Of a stretch of 64,000 nt of DNA, positions 18,409 through 27,296 are shown one piece after another. The first letter of the stretch is position 1. Every line of letters begins with the position of its first letter. A model generated the notes under the pieces. It worked only from the letters and a program-made list of their open reading frames with translations. It did not search any database and was not told where the DNA came from. The DNA comes from Pleomorphomonas sp. PLEO (lineage in GTDB: Bacteria; Pseudomonadota; Alphaproteobacteria; Rhizobiales; Pleomorphomonadaceae). The stretch covers positions 2,850,001-2,914,000 of the forward strand of contig NZ_CP166625.1 in the NCBI RefSeq assembly GCF_041320595.1, written 5' to 3'. The position numbers and the translations under genes are program-made.

Positions 18409-18430
18409 GCGGGCGGCTGATGCCGCCCGC
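18409..18430 (-). promoter_or_regulatory. Intra-operon hairpin after binding-protein gene
   Basis: GCGGGCGGC (18409-18417), TGAT, GCCGCCCGC (18422-18430): a perfect 9-bp stem with a 4-base loop, 9 bases past the binding-protein stop. No U-run follows on the minus strand. It probably protects the 3' end of the binding-protein message or partly attenuates transcription into the permeases. Confidence 0.55.
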
Positions 18431-18439
18431 GCCGTGTCG

Positions 18440-19693
18440 TTACTGAACGAGGGTCTGTGCCTGCGCGTCAATCGCCTTGAGCACGTCGTCGACCGAGGTA
18501 CCCTTGGCAAGGTCGGGCTGGTGGGCGGAAACCACCGAGTCGACTTCGTTGGTGAACGTGCCGTAGTTGACCGAGGGAACCTTGGCCAGCCAGTCTGAGA
18601 AGTTCTGCCAGATCGGCTCGCCGCCGAAGAAGGCGTCGTTCGACTTGTAGGCCTCGCCGTTGCGGGCGGCGAGCAGCGAACCGACCGCGCCGCGATCGAC
18701 CAGGATCTTCTGGTAGAAGTTGATGTCCTTGGCGTAGATCTCGTTGAGGAAATCTATGGACTCATCCTTGGCCTTGGAACCCGACAGCACGTACCAGCTC
18801 GAACCACCGAGGTTCGAGTAGTGCGTGGCGCCTTCGACGCTCAGCTTGGGAAGCGGGGCGACGCCCCATTTGCCGGACTGATCGGCCTGCGACTTGACGG
18901 TGCCGGTGATCCAGACGCCGGTGACGACGGTCGCCACTTCGCCCGAGGTGAAGCTGCCGACCCAGTCAGCCCAGCCGGCCGCTGGACGGAAGATGTTGTT
19001 CACCTGGATCTTCTGGATGACGTCGAGAGCACCCTTAAGGGCGACGTTGCCTTCGACCGAAAGCTTGCCGTCCTTGTCGAAATACCAGCCACCGGCGGAC
19101 TGCATCAACACGCGGACGAGACCACCGTCGTTGGGGTCGAAGCCCATCATCTTCTTGCCGGTCTTGGCCTCGACGGCCTTGCCGATCTCGACGTACTTGT
19201 CCCAGGTGAGGTCCTGCATGTCAGCCGGCGTGTAGCCGGCGGCGGTGATCATGTCCTTGCGATAGAACATGCCGGCAACGCCCGAGTCGAAGGGCATGGA
19301 GTAGACCTTGCCGTCGAGGGTGGCGAGCTTGACCTTGTAATCGGCAAAGCCGGAGTAATCGACCTTGTCGCTGAGGGGGGCGAAGGAGTCGGGGAAGGAC
19401 TGCAGATACTTCTGCGCGCCGTAATCCTCGATGAGGACGATGTCGGGCATGCCGTCGGCGACGCCGGAAGCAAGGCCGGTCTGCAGCTTCTGCTCAAGAT
19501 CGGCCTTGGCAAAGTCGACCACGTTGAGTTTGAAGTCCGGATGAGTCTTGGCGTAGATCTCACCGGCTTGCTTCATGATGGCGACGTTGAAATTCGGGTC
19601 CCAGCACCAGACGGTGACCTCGGCGGCCTGAGCGGCCGCGATGGCAAACAGGCTGGCGCCCGCAAAGGCGAGCGCAACGGTTTTGCGGTTCAT
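18440..19693 (-). CDS. Sugar ABC importer periplasmic binding protein
   Basis: A 417-residue extracellular solute-binding protein of family 1. GGAGGA lies 7 bases before the ATG. The signal peptide (MNRKTVALAFAGASLFAIAAAQAA) is followed by AEVTVWCWDPNFNVAIMKQAG, the typical first strand, and later TSGEVATVVTGVWITG and NLGGSSWYVLSG carry the hinge and ligand region. It captures the sugar or oligosaccharide that the GH2 enzyme cleaves. First structural gene of the operon; two LacI-type palindromes lie upstream (19780-19840). Confidence 0.92.
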   Translation of the reverse strand: MNRKTVALAFAGASLFAIAAAQAAEVTVWCWDPNFNVAIMKQAGEIYAKTHPDFKLNVVDFAKADLEQKLQTGLASGVADGMPDIVLIEDYGAQKYLQSFPDSFAPLSDKVDYSGFADYKVKLATLDGKVYSMPFDSGVAGMFYRKDMITAAGYTPADMQDLTWDKYVEIGKAVEAKTGKKMMGFDPNDGGLVRVLMQSAGGWYFDKDGKLSVEGNVALKGALDVIQKIQVNNIFRPAAGWADWVGSFTSGEVATVVTGVWITGTVKSQADQSGKWGVAPLPKLSVEGATHYSNLGGSSWYVLSGSKAKDESIDFLNEIYAKDINFYQKILVDRGAVGSLLAARNGEAYKSNDAFFGGEPIWQNFSDWLAKVPSVNYGTFTNEVDSVVSAHQPDLAKGTSVDDVLKAIDAQAQTLVQ

Positions 19694-19741
19694 GCAGTTC
19701 CTCCACTTACGTGTCCGAGGCGTCCTCAGCCTCTCGGGGGC

Positions 19742-19770
19742 AATATCCGATACTCATTCGCCCGAAGCAA
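19742..19770 (-). promoter_or_regulatory. Possible promoter of the sugar operon
   Basis: Reading the minus strand, TTGCTT (19765-19770) and GATATT (19742-19747) are separated by 17 bases, a fair match to a housekeeping promoter. It lies about 50 bases before the binding-protein start and about 10 bases downstream of operator 19780-19794. This is a by-eye match only. Confidence 0.3.
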
Positions 19771-19779
19771 GACGGTGTT

Positions 19780-19794
19780 TAGTAAATTTTACCA
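19780..19794. promoter_or_regulatory. LacI-type operator O1
   Basis: TAGTAAATTTTACCA contains GTAAA-T-TTTAC. It shares the GTAAA/TTTAC half-sites with the palindromes at 19824-19840 and 21076-21091. It lies upstream of the binding-protein gene and probably binds the LacI regulator encoded at 19967-21004. Confidence 0.5.
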
Positions 19795-19823
19795 GCTTTT
19801 TGTTGCTGCGAAATCGGGCTCAG

Positions 19824-19840
19824 AGGTAAATAGTTTACCT
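19824..19840. promoter_or_regulatory. LacI-type operator O2
   Basis: AGGTAAATAGTTTACCT is a perfect 7+7 inverted repeat with a 3-base centre. Its centre is about 45 bp from that of O1, roughly four helical turns, which would suit cooperative binding or a short loop by a LacI-family repressor. Confidence 0.6.
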
Positions 19841-19966
19841 GCGCGGTTGGCGGAATCCAATCGCGGCGGGATGACCAATTAGGATATGTGCGGACCTCCG
19901 CAGTGCGGCTTTCGTCGGTCTGCGGATCAGTAAGGATGAGGACCTGCCGGTCGTGGTCGATCGTGC

Positions 19967-21004
19967 TCAGATCCCGTCCGGCCGACGGCAGCTATCGCGC
20001 CAGATGAGCTCGGTGGCGATGGTGACGCGCTTGACATAGTCGCGGCCGTTGAGCTGCTCCATCAGCATATCGAAGGCATTCTCGCCGATGCGTTCGGCGG
20101 GAATGCGGACGGTGGTGAGCGGCGGCGCCAGGAACTGGGCGGCCGGAATGTCGTTGAAACTAGCCACGGCTATGTCGGCGGGAATGCGCAGGCCGCGCTC
20201 CTGAATGGCGCGGTAGGCGCCGATCGCCACGTTGTCGTTGGAGGTGACGACGATCTCCGGTAGCTCGGCTTCGGCCATCAGCTGGCAGGCGAGGCGATAG
20301 CCGCTTTCGAAGCGGAGATTCTCGGCGAGCAGGTAATGGGCGGGGTTGAACAGCCCCTTCTTCTCGGTCCATTCCCGGAAGGTCTTTGCGCGCTCCTCGT
20401 TGGCCGGATAGAGCACGTTGCCCGAGGGGCGGTCGTCGCCAAGAAAGCCGAAACGGCGATAACCCGCAGCGTAGAGGTGGTCGAGCAGGCGCTTGATTGC
20501 AAAGGACAGGTCACAGGCGACGATGTCGAACTGGTCGATGTTCGGGGCGAAATCGGCCAATACAAGATTGGCGTTGATCTGACGCACCCAGTCGATCTCG
20601 GCGTCGGTGTGCATGCCGAGAGCAATGATACCGGCCGCTCCTTGCAAATCCTCAGCCGCCGGCAGCCCGGTGGAACGATAGATGATCTGTACCTCGACGC
20701 GGTTGGCACGGGCTCGCGCCTCGATACCCATGCGAACGCCGATATAGTAGGGATCGGCCAATTCCTCATCAGGGCGTAGGAAATGCACGATGCCGATGCG
20801 GGCCCCGGCGTGGTCGGATTGTATGGGTATCCGATGCGGGCGCGGTCGGTTGCGCGGTGTCTGATAATTGAGGGGCTCGGCGGTTTCGATGATGGCCTGC
20901 CGCTTCGCCTCGGTGATCGATAGCGTGGTGTCGTAGTTCAGGACGCGCGAAACGGTAGCTGAGGAAACTCCGACCGCCTTGGCGATTTCCTTGATCGTGA
21001 CCAT
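19967..21004 (-). CDS. LacI family transcriptional regulator of the sugar operon
   Basis: A 345-residue LacI/GalR repressor. The N-terminal helix-turn-helix reads MVTIKEIAKAVGVSSATVSRVL, and the body is a periplasmic-binding-like sugar-sensing domain (GIVHFLRPDEELADPYY onward). I start at the ATG at 21004, as in other family members; a GTG at 21034 would add ten residues. It lies upstream of, and in the same direction as, the importer and GH2 genes. Matching palindromes before both this gene (21076-21091) and the binding-protein gene (19780-19840) imply autoregulation and control of the operon. The inducer is presumably the imported sugar or its product. Confidence 0.9.
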   Translation of the reverse strand: MVTIKEIAKAVGVSSATVSRVLNYDTTLSITEAKRQAIIETAEPLNYQTPRNRPRPHRIPIQSDHAGARIGIVHFLRPDEELADPYYIGVRMGIEARARANRVEVQIIYRSTGLPAAEDLQGAAGIIALGMHTDAEIDWVRQINANLVLADFAPNIDQFDIVACDLSFAIKRLLDHLYAAGYRRFGFLGDDRPSGNVLYPANEERAKTFREWTEKKGLFNPAHYLLAENLRFESGYRLACQLMAEAELPEIVVTSNDNVAIGAYRAIQERGLRIPADIAVASFNDIPAAQFLAPPLTTVRIPAERIGENAFDMLMEQLNGRDYVKRVTIATELIWRDSCRRPDGI

Positions 21005-21075
21005 TCGCGCACTCTCAGCCGGCTGCCCAAACACGGATCGACCGTTCCAGTCTATGGCGAAATGACCATCTCGGG

Positions 21076-21091
21076 TAGTAAAGTTTTACTA
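21076..21091. promoter_or_regulatory. LacI-type operator O3 (autoregulatory)
   Basis: TAGTAAAGTTTTACTA is a perfect 7+7 inverted repeat with a 2-base centre, sharing GTAAA/TTTAC half-sites with O1 and O2. It lies about 70 bases before the regulator start. The centre length differs among the three sites (1, 3 and 2 bases), which is unusual if all are bound equally. Confidence 0.55.
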
Positions 21092-21234
21092 AATCATCCC
21101 AAAGACGAATGCTGACCGGTCGGCATCCGTTGGTCGCCGCCGGAGAATCCGGCGAAGAAGCGGGCTTTCTGTTACTCGCAATTGTCTGTCAGTGTAAAGG
21201 CTTGGCCGATGAAAGAGCCGGGCCGGCTAACGGT

Positions 21235-21669
21235 TTACTGCCAGGCTACCAGCATGGCTCCGACGGCGATCAGCGCCACGCCGGCAGTCCCCTGCGGCGA
21301 AAGGCGTTCACCGAGGAAGAGCACGGCGAAGATGGCGACGAAGACGACCGACAGCTTGTCGACCGGTGCGACACGCGCCGCGTCGCCGAGCTTCAATGCC
21401 CGGAAATAACAGAGCCAGGACGCGCCGGTGGCAAAGCCAGACAGCACGAGAAACAGCCAAGCGCGGCCGGGAACGGTCGAGAGCTGTCTGAAACCGTCGC
21501 CAAAGGCGACGATGAGGGCGGCAAGAGCCAGCACGACGACCGTCCTAATGAGCGTGGCGAGATCTGAACTGATCGCCGCGACGCCCACCTTGGCAAGAAG
21601 GGCGGTGGCCGCCGCGAAGACGGCCGACAGGAGGGCCCATATCTGCCAGAGCTGGAGGAGGCTTTTCAT
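21235..21669 (-). CDS. EamA/DMT-superfamily small membrane transporter
   Basis: A 144-residue protein with about five predicted membrane segments, the size of a single EamA repeat, so it would work as a dimer like other half-size drug/metabolite transporters. LFLGERLSPQGTAGVALIAVGAMLV at the C-terminus is typical of the family (shown shortened by motif: GERLS then a final hydrophobic helix). AAGGAAC precedes the ATG. Substrate unknown. Divergent from the GST gene. Confidence 0.75.
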   Translation of the reverse strand: MKSLLQLWQIWALLSAVFAAATALLAKVGVAAISSDLATLIRTVVVLALAALIVAFGDGFRQLSTVPGRAWLFLVLSGFATGASWLCYFRALKLGDAARVAPVDKLSVVFVAIFAVLFLGERLSPQGTAGVALIAVGAMLVAWQ

Positions 21670-21811
21670 GGCGGCACGTTCCTTTCAATGAGTGCGAAGG
21701 CTAGCGCCGCCGGATCTCTCTGGGGCGACGTGGCCTCCAGAACGGACAGCTCCGGCGATTGCCAAACGATGACGAAGATTCCACAGTGCCGGCGCAATCG
21801 AGGGCTTCGTC

Positions 21812-22465
21812 ATGCTGACCATCTACGGTGTCTACAAATCGCGCGCGTCGCGCCTCTACTGGCTTGCCGAAGAGCTTGGGTTCGCCTTTCGCAAGGAGCC
21901 GGTTATCCAGGCCCGCAAGGTACCGAACCCGCTTGCCGCCGACGCGCCGCTTAACACCAAGACGCCGTCCTTCCTCGCCGTCAATCCGATGGGGCAAATT
22001 CCCACCATCGACGATGACGGATTGGTGCTGACCGAGTCGCTTGCCATCCTTCTTTATCTCGCCAAGAAGCATGGTGGCCCGCTGGCGCCCGCAGATCTCG
22101 CCGAGGAGGGCCGGATGCTGCAATGGCTATTGTGGGGTGCGACGACGGTGGAGACGCTCACCATTCTCGTTACTCAGGGAGACGAGCGCGGTGATTGGCA
22201 GATCGATGACGGCAAGGCGAAGCTCGTTTCCATCGGTGAAGCGCTGAAGCGACCGTTCGCCGCCTTCGAGGCTCATCTGGCGGGCACCGACTACGCCGTT
22301 GGTGATCGCTTCACGGTCGTCGATCTGGCGCTCGCCGAAATCATCCGTTACGGGCAGGGGCATTCCGAGTTGTTCCAAGGCTTCCCTAAGGTGGCGGCTT
22401 GGCTTACGCGTTGCCAGGCGCGGCCGAGCTTCAAGGCGATGTGGGAAAAGCGCGATGCCGAGTGA
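21812..22465 (+). CDS. Glutathione S-transferase family protein
   Basis: A 217-residue cytoplasmic GST. The N-terminal thioredoxin-like half starts [20 protein letters not shown], with the [22 protein letters not shown] stretch containing the cis-proline and the Glu-Ser pair that bind glutathione. The C-terminal half is all helical, with [11 protein letters not shown] as the N-capping region. GAGGG precedes the ATG. Substrate not predictable. Followed closely by cysQ. Confidence 0.88.
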   Translation: MLTIYGVYKSRASRLYWLAEELGFAFRKEPVIQARKVPNPLAADAPLNTKTPSFLAVNPMGQIPTIDDDGLVLTESLAILLYLAKKHGGPLAPADLAEEGRMLQWLLWGATTVETLTILVTQGDERGDWQIDDGKAKLVSIGEALKRPFAAFEAHLAGTDYAVGDRFTVVDLALAEIIRYGQGHSELFQGFPKVAAWLTRCQARPSFKAMWEKRDAE

Positions 22466-22538
22466 CGCCGCGATCCGTTGACAGCTTCCGCCCATGCTGC
22501 CACATGCGGCCTAGTCCTTTACCGCCGGGGAGCCCTCC

Positions 22539-23363
22539 ATGACCATCGCCAATCCTGGACTGCTCGACGGCTTGATCACCGCCTCGATCGAGGCCGGCCG
22601 TATCATTCTCGACGTCTACGCCCGGCCGATCGACGTTGCTTTCAAGGCCGACGCTTCACCGGTGACGGAAGCTGACGGGCTGGCCGAGGCGGTACTGCTC
22701 GCCGCGCTTGAGCGCCTTGCTCCCGGTGTGCCTGTTGTTGCCGAGGAGAGCGTCGCGGCTGGCCGCGTGCCACCCGCCGCGGATCGCTTCTTTCTCGTCG
22801 ATCCGCTCGATGGCACCAAGGAGTTCATCCATCGCAATGGCGAGTTCACCGTCAACGTTGCGCTCATCGAGCATGGCGTGCCGGTGATGGGGGTGGTTCA
22901 TGCGCCGGCCGTCGGTCGGCTGTTCGCTGGTGGATCGGATGGGGCTTGGGAGATGGCCGTCGACGGCAGCGTCGCCGGCGAGCGGCGACCGATCCACGTG
23001 CGTGAGCTGCCGACGGAGGGGGCAACGCTACTCCTCTCGCGCAGCCATGCCACGGCCGCCACCGATGCATTCCGACCAACCATTGCCGTAGCCGAGCGGC
23101 GAGTGATCGGTTCATCGCTGAAATTTTGCCTGATCGCCGCCGGCGAAGCGGATATCTATCCGCGTTTCGGGCCGACCATGGAATGGGACACGGCGGCCGG
23201 CGACGCTGTGCTCAGGGCGGCCGGTGGCATCGTGGCATTGACGGACGGCACGCCCTTTCCGTATGGCAAGCGGGACCGGCCCGGCCTTGCCGATTTTGCT
23301 AATCCGTCGTTCATTGCCGCATCCGATTTGCACCTTGTCGCGTTTAGCCACTACCTGGTGTGA
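22539..23363 (+). CDS. cysQ: 3'(2'),5'-bisphosphate nucleotidase
   Basis: A 274-residue member of the inositol monophosphatase superfamily. The metal-binding motifs are present: EES in VVAEESVA, DPLDGTKEF, and WDTAAGDAVL near the C-terminus. CysQ removes 3'-phosphoadenosine 5'-phosphate produced in sulfate assimilation. GGGGAG precedes the ATG at 22539. The stop overlaps the frame of the next gene, whose chosen start is 24 bases later, so the two are co-transcribed. cysE at 27.3 kb is also a sulfur gene but is not in the same unit. Confidence 0.85.
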   Translation: MTIANPGLLDGLITASIEAGRIILDVYARPIDVAFKADASPVTEADGLAEAVLLAALERLAPGVPVVAEESVAAGRVPPAADRFFLVDPLDGTKEFIHRNGEFTVNVALIEHGVPVMGVVHAPAVGRLFAGGSDGAWEMAVDGSVAGERRPIHVRELPTEGATLLLSRSHATAATDAFRPTIAVAERRVIGSSLKFCLIAAGEADIYPRFGPTMEWDTAAGDAVLRAAGGIVALTDGTPFPYGKRDRPGLADFANPSFIAASDLHLVAFSHYLV

Positions 23364-23386
23364 TCCATATTTCGAGGAGATTTGCA

Positions 23387-24559
23387 GTGAGTCATTCCGA
23401 AGCTCAACGAGAGCTTGCCGCCGTTACCGAGGAACTCAAGTCATGGCTGATGACCGAGGCTCTGCCGATCTGGTGGGCGTTCGGCGTCGACCACGTCAAC
23501 GGGGGCTTTCACGAGGTCCTGGGCCTCAGATGCGAGATTACGCCGGCGCCGCGCCGGGTCCGCGTCACGGCGCGCCAGATCTTCACCTTCGCGCTGGCCG
23601 GCCGGCTCGGCTGGACTGGCCCCTGGGAGCGCACGGTGGAGGAGGGGCTCGACTACTTCCTTGAGAAATGCGTGCTGCCGAATGGCGCGGTTCGCATGGT
23701 AACCAATGCCGATGGCTCGCCCAAGGACGATACCTTCTGCCTCTACGACCAGGCCTTCGCGCTGTTCGCCATGGCCGCCGCCGCGTCGGTGGTGAAGGAT
23801 CGCTCGGCGGTCGAGGCGGCGGCGGTGAAGCTCAGAACGCTGCTGATGACGGACTATAAGAATCCGATTGCCGGGTTCGAGGAGTCCAACCCGCGCACGC
23901 TGCCGCTCAAGGCCAACCCGCACATGCACATGTTCGAGGCCTGTCTCGCCTGGGAAGAGGTGGGTGGCGACGCAGAGTGGAGCCGGCTTGCCGATGAGAT
24001 CGCTGAGCTCTGCCTTACCAAGTTCCTCGATCCCAAGGAGGGTTGGCTCAAGGAGTTCTTCAATGCCGACTGGTCGGTGGTGGGGGGCGTCGAGGGGCGC
24101 ATCTGCGAACCTGGCCACCAGTTCGAATGGGCCTGGCTGCTCACCCGCTGGGGTACGTCGCGCAAGCGCCCCGACGCCGTCACCGCGGCGCGTCGCCTTT
24201 GTGAATTGGGCGAGGAGCACGGCATCAACGTGCCGCAGCAGGTGGCGATCATGGGTATTCTCGACGACCTCTCCATCCACGATGGTACGGCCCGCATGTG
24301 GTCGCAGACCGAGCGGATGAAGGGTAACGTGGCTCTGGCCGCTGTAGCCGCCGACGAGGCCGGCCGCGACGTCCACTTGGGCAAGGTCGTGACGGCGGCG
24401 CGGGCACTGCAGCGCTATTTCGAGGTCGACACGCCCGGCCTTTGGCGCGATCGCATGAACCCCGACGGTTCGTTCGCAATCGAGCCGGCTCCCGCCTCGA
24501 CCTTCTATCACATCATCTGTGCCATCGATGAGGTTGGGAAATATATCTCAAGCCATTGA
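23387..24559 (+). CDS. AGE family epimerase/isomerase
   Basis: A 390-residue (alpha/alpha)6-barrel protein of the N-acylglucosamine 2-epimerase superfamily, whose bacterial members include mannose isomerase and cellobiose 2-epimerase. Visible family segments are HVNGGFHEVLG, TARQIFTFA, DQAFALFA, NPHMHMFEACLAWEE, EPGHQFEWAWLL and the C-terminal FYHIICAIDEV. The histidines in MHMFE and GHQFEW are the likely acid/base pair. I take the GTG at 23387, preceded by GAGGAG at good spacing, over the GTG at 23360 inside the end of cysQ. Probably a cytoplasmic hexose isomerase. Confidence 0.82.
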   Translation: MSHSEAQRELAAVTEELKSWLMTEALPIWWAFGVDHVNGGFHEVLGLRCEITPAPRRVRVTARQIFTFALAGRLGWTGPWERTVEEGLDYFLEKCVLPNGAVRMVTNADGSPKDDTFCLYDQAFALFAMAAAASVVKDRSAVEAAAVKLRTLLMTDYKNPIAGFEESNPRTLPLKANPHMHMFEACLAWEEVGGDAEWSRLADEIAELCLTKFLDPKEGWLKEFFNADWSVVGGVEGRICEPGHQFEWAWLLTRWGTSRKRPDAVTAARRLCELGEEHGINVPQQVAIMGILDDLSIHDGTARMWSQTERMKGNVALAAVAADEAGRDVHLGKVVTAARALQRYFEVDTPGLWRDRMNPDGSFAIEPAPASTFYHIICAIDEVGKYISSH

Positions 24560-24604
24560 TAGAGCTTTCTTTCTTTGGCTTGTTGATGATCTGATTCAAT
24601 GTGG

Positions 24605-24642
24605 GCCGCCCCCGTCGGTGCTACCGGCCGGGGCGGCTTCTT
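24605..24642 (+). terminator. Terminator after the epimerase gene
   Basis: GCCGCCCC (24605-24612) pairs with GGGGCGGC (24630-24637), with an inner CGGT/ACCG stem, followed by TTCTT. It lies about 45 bases past the stop of the epimerase gene and should end the GST-cysQ-epimerase unit. Confidence 0.65.
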
Positions 24643-24781
24643 CATGTTGAGAATCCGATTCAACGGGCTTTTGAGTGTGAAGAGTCTGGTGGATCGCCTA
24701 AGTGCCTGATCTCCGATGCTTGCGCGGGCAGCGATTGTAGGTTCAAGTGCATACCGAGGAAGACGCAATAAAGAGGTAGCC

Positions 24782-26371
24782 ATGGGAGGCGTGGCGGACG
24801 GTCGCCTTTATGGGCAGCCTTTGGCGGAGTCTGGGCTCGACGCGGCTTTTATCGAGCGGTCGCTGTTCGACGCGCTGGTCGACATTGCCAAGGCCGATCC
24901 CGATCTTCCAGCCATTGAGGACCAGAACCGACAGCCGGTCACGCGTCGGAACCTGCTGCTGGCCGCCTGCGTGCTTGGGCGCCGTCTCGCGTCCTTCAGC
25001 CGCAAGGGCGAGCAGGTTGGGCTGCTGCTGCCCAACGTCAATGGCGTCGCCATCGCCTTCTTTGCGCTACTTGCCTATGGGCGGACGCCGGCGCTGCTCA
25101 ACTTCACAGCCGGTAGCCATGGCCTGGGCGGTGCCATCAAGGTCGGCAACATCCGGACGGTGATCACTTCCAGCGCCTTCGTGAAGACAGCCAAGCTCGA
25201 GCCGGTCATCGACGACCTCAAGAGCAAGGTGCGCATCGTCTATCTTGAGGATGTGCGAGCCGGTCTCTCGCTGTTCGACAAGATCATCGGCGTCACTTAT
25301 GCGCGGTGGGCGCGGGTGCTGCACAGCCCCTTTCGCCGGGCGCCACGCGATATCTCCGCCGTGCTATTCACGTCGGGCACCGAGGGGGCTCCGAAGGGCG
25401 TGGGGCTTACCGCCACCAACTTCCTCTCCAACGTGGCGCAGATCATCGCGCTCTACAAATTCCACCCTGACGATACGATGTTCAACGCGCTGCCAGTGTT
25501 CCATTCCTACGGCTTGACCGCTGGTTTGTTCCTGCCGCTCTTTGGGCGTTTCAAGTCGTTTCTCTATCCGTCGCCCTTGCACTACAAAATCATCCCCGGC
25601 CTGGTGCGCGACAGTGGCTCGACGGTGCTGCTGTCCACTGACACCTTCGCCGCCGGCTGGGCGCGGGCGGCCGAGGATGGCGACTTCGACAAGGTGCGCC
25701 TAACGATCCTCGGTGCCGAGCGCGTCAAGGCGCAGACGCGAGCGTTGTGGATGGACCGCTTCGGCGTGGTGCTGAACGAAGGCTATGGGGCGACCGAGTG
25801 CGCGCCGGTATTGTCGGTCAATTACCCTGGCAGCTTTCGCGACGGCACCGTGGGGCGCCTGCTGCCTGGCATCGAGGCGCGGCTCGATCCAGTGCCAGGC
25901 CTGGAGGTCGGTGGTCGTCTGCACGTGCGGGCGCCCAACATCATGGCCGGCTATTACCTTGCCGACCGGCCGGGTGAACTCGTGCGCAATGATCCGGACG
26001 GATGGTACGATACCGGCGATATCGTCTCTATCGACGACGATGGCTTCGTTACGCTGCTCGGTCGTGCCAAGCGCTTTGCCAAGGTGGGAGGGGAGATGAT
26101 CTCGCTCGCCGCCGTCGAGGCCTTCGCGGCTGCTCTCTGGCCGCACGCGTCCCACGCCGTCGTCGCCGTTTCGGATCCGCGCAAGGGTGAAGCTCTGGTT
26201 CTGGTGACCGACGCGGGCGATGCCACAGTCGAGGCCCTCAGCGCCTATGCGCGCGAGCATGGCCTGCCGGAGCTTCAGGTGCCGCGAAAGGTCGTCAAAA
26301 CCTATGCGCTGCCGGTGCTCGGCACGGGCAAAACGGACCTCGCGGCCATCGAACAAATGGCCCGTTCCTGA
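24782..26371 (+). CDS. Acyl-CoA/acyl-ACP synthetase (AMP-binding family)
   Basis: A 529-residue adenylate-forming enzyme. The phosphate-binding loop reads LFTSGTEGAPKG, followed by LPVFHSYGLT, NEGYGATECAPVLS and the hinge YDTGDIVSIDDDGF; the C-terminal lysine is in LGTGKTDLAAI. The spacing and LFTSGTEGAPKGVGLT plus FHSYGLT segments resemble the AMP-binding half of Aas, which activates fatty acids for phospholipid re-acylation, rather than FadD. No acyltransferase half is attached. I start at the ATG at 24782 with AAGAGGT before it. It stands alone. Confidence 0.82.
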   Translation: MGGVADGRLYGQPLAESGLDAAFIERSLFDALVDIAKADPDLPAIEDQNRQPVTRRNLLLAACVLGRRLASFSRKGEQVGLLLPNVNGVAIAFFALLAYGRTPALLNFTAGSHGLGGAIKVGNIRTVITSSAFVKTAKLEPVIDDLKSKVRIVYLEDVRAGLSLFDKIIGVTYARWARVLHSPFRRAPRDISAVLFTSGTEGAPKGVGLTATNFLSNVAQIIALYKFHPDDTMFNALPVFHSYGLTAGLFLPLFGRFKSFLYPSPLHYKIIPGLVRDSGSTVLLSTDTFAAGWARAAEDGDFDKVRLTILGAERVKAQTRALWMDRFGVVLNEGYGATECAPVLSVNYPGSFRDGTVGRLLPGIEARLDPVPGLEVGGRLHVRAPNIMAGYYLADRPGELVRNDPDGWYDTGDIVSIDDDGFVTLLGRAKRFAKVGGEMISLAAVEAFAAALWPHASHAVVAVSDPRKGEALVLVTDAGDATVEALSAYAREHGLPELQVPRKVVKTYALPVLGTGKTDLAAIEQMARS

Positions 26372-27296
26372 GATCGCCTTATCGCTGAATGCCGGAAGTA
26401 TCTGACCGGATTCTACTCTTGCCGCCGGTGAGTTGTGTCGAATGCGTCCGATTCATCGATCGGTAAGGGTTCCGTGAGACTCTTCATACGCGCCATCAGA
26501 CCGATCGAACAACGTGGGGTAGTCATGCCGAGTTGGATTAGGTGGTTCCGAGATCGGTTTAAAAGGGCATGATTGTCTATGGTTAACAAAGGCTTGAACG
26601 CCTTGGTTAACGTGAGCCCTCAGATTCAGCGCAAATTTCCACCCCACAGTTGCCTTGGCACTTGCGGTTCATTCGAAAACAATAGCAAACACAAAGGGAT
26701 ATATCGTCATCCTCTGATGTGTTGCGCGGCTTTCGGTGGCTTTTTCAGCAGCGGAAAGCGGGGCGTCAAAACAGCCCCAAAACCTCAGAAATGCTTGCTT
26801 TTGTAAGCTCCCCACGCACGGCCGAGGCTTCTTTCTATGAGAAGGTGCCCGGTGATGCCGAACTCGAATTTCCGGTGACGTCCGCAACTTCCAAGAGTCC
26901 GCTGCGCCGCCGCCTCAGACAGTGAATCAAAACCGAGGGGGTCAATCAAGCCTAAATGAGAGTCATTTCAGGCGATTGGCTAGGATGGCTTGCCCAACAT
27001 CGAGTCAGGCCGGCTTGACCTTGTGAATCGGATTCCGGGTGCAAGGTGTTGACGCTTGTCTCTCCATCCGGGCTCGGGCGGGGAGGCGGTATATTTGACC
27101 TGGGGCTTCCGGCGCGAGGTGGTCATTCTCTCGGCGTCGGGGATGGGGAAGAAACCGATTGCCTTTCGCTTGGCTCCCGCGCAACAAAAGCGTCGCCTTC
27201 CGACTTTTCCCGGGAAGACTGTCCGACTATCATGTGCCGTACCACACGGAGGCGTGGCCGGGTCCGGTGCGATCGGCCGGTTTCTTTTGCGCAAGG
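26372..27296. other. Gene-free region between acyl-CoA synthetase and cysE
   Basis: About 925 bases with several short frames on both strands, none with a recognisable product or good start signal. The base composition is less GC-rich than the flanks. Two inverted repeats stand out: TCGATCGGT (26456-26464) with ACCGATCGA (26500-26508), and GTTAACAAAGGC (26582-26593) with GCCTTGGTTAAC (26600-26611). It may hold a decayed gene, a small RNA or an old insertion scar. Confidence 0.5.
26582..26611. repeat. Near-perfect inverted repeat
   Basis: GTTAACAAAGGC, TTGAAC, GCCTTGGTTAAC: 12-bp arms with one mismatch around a 6-base centre. It could be a hairpin or a protein-binding site. No gene is close enough to assign a role. 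Confidence 0.5.
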
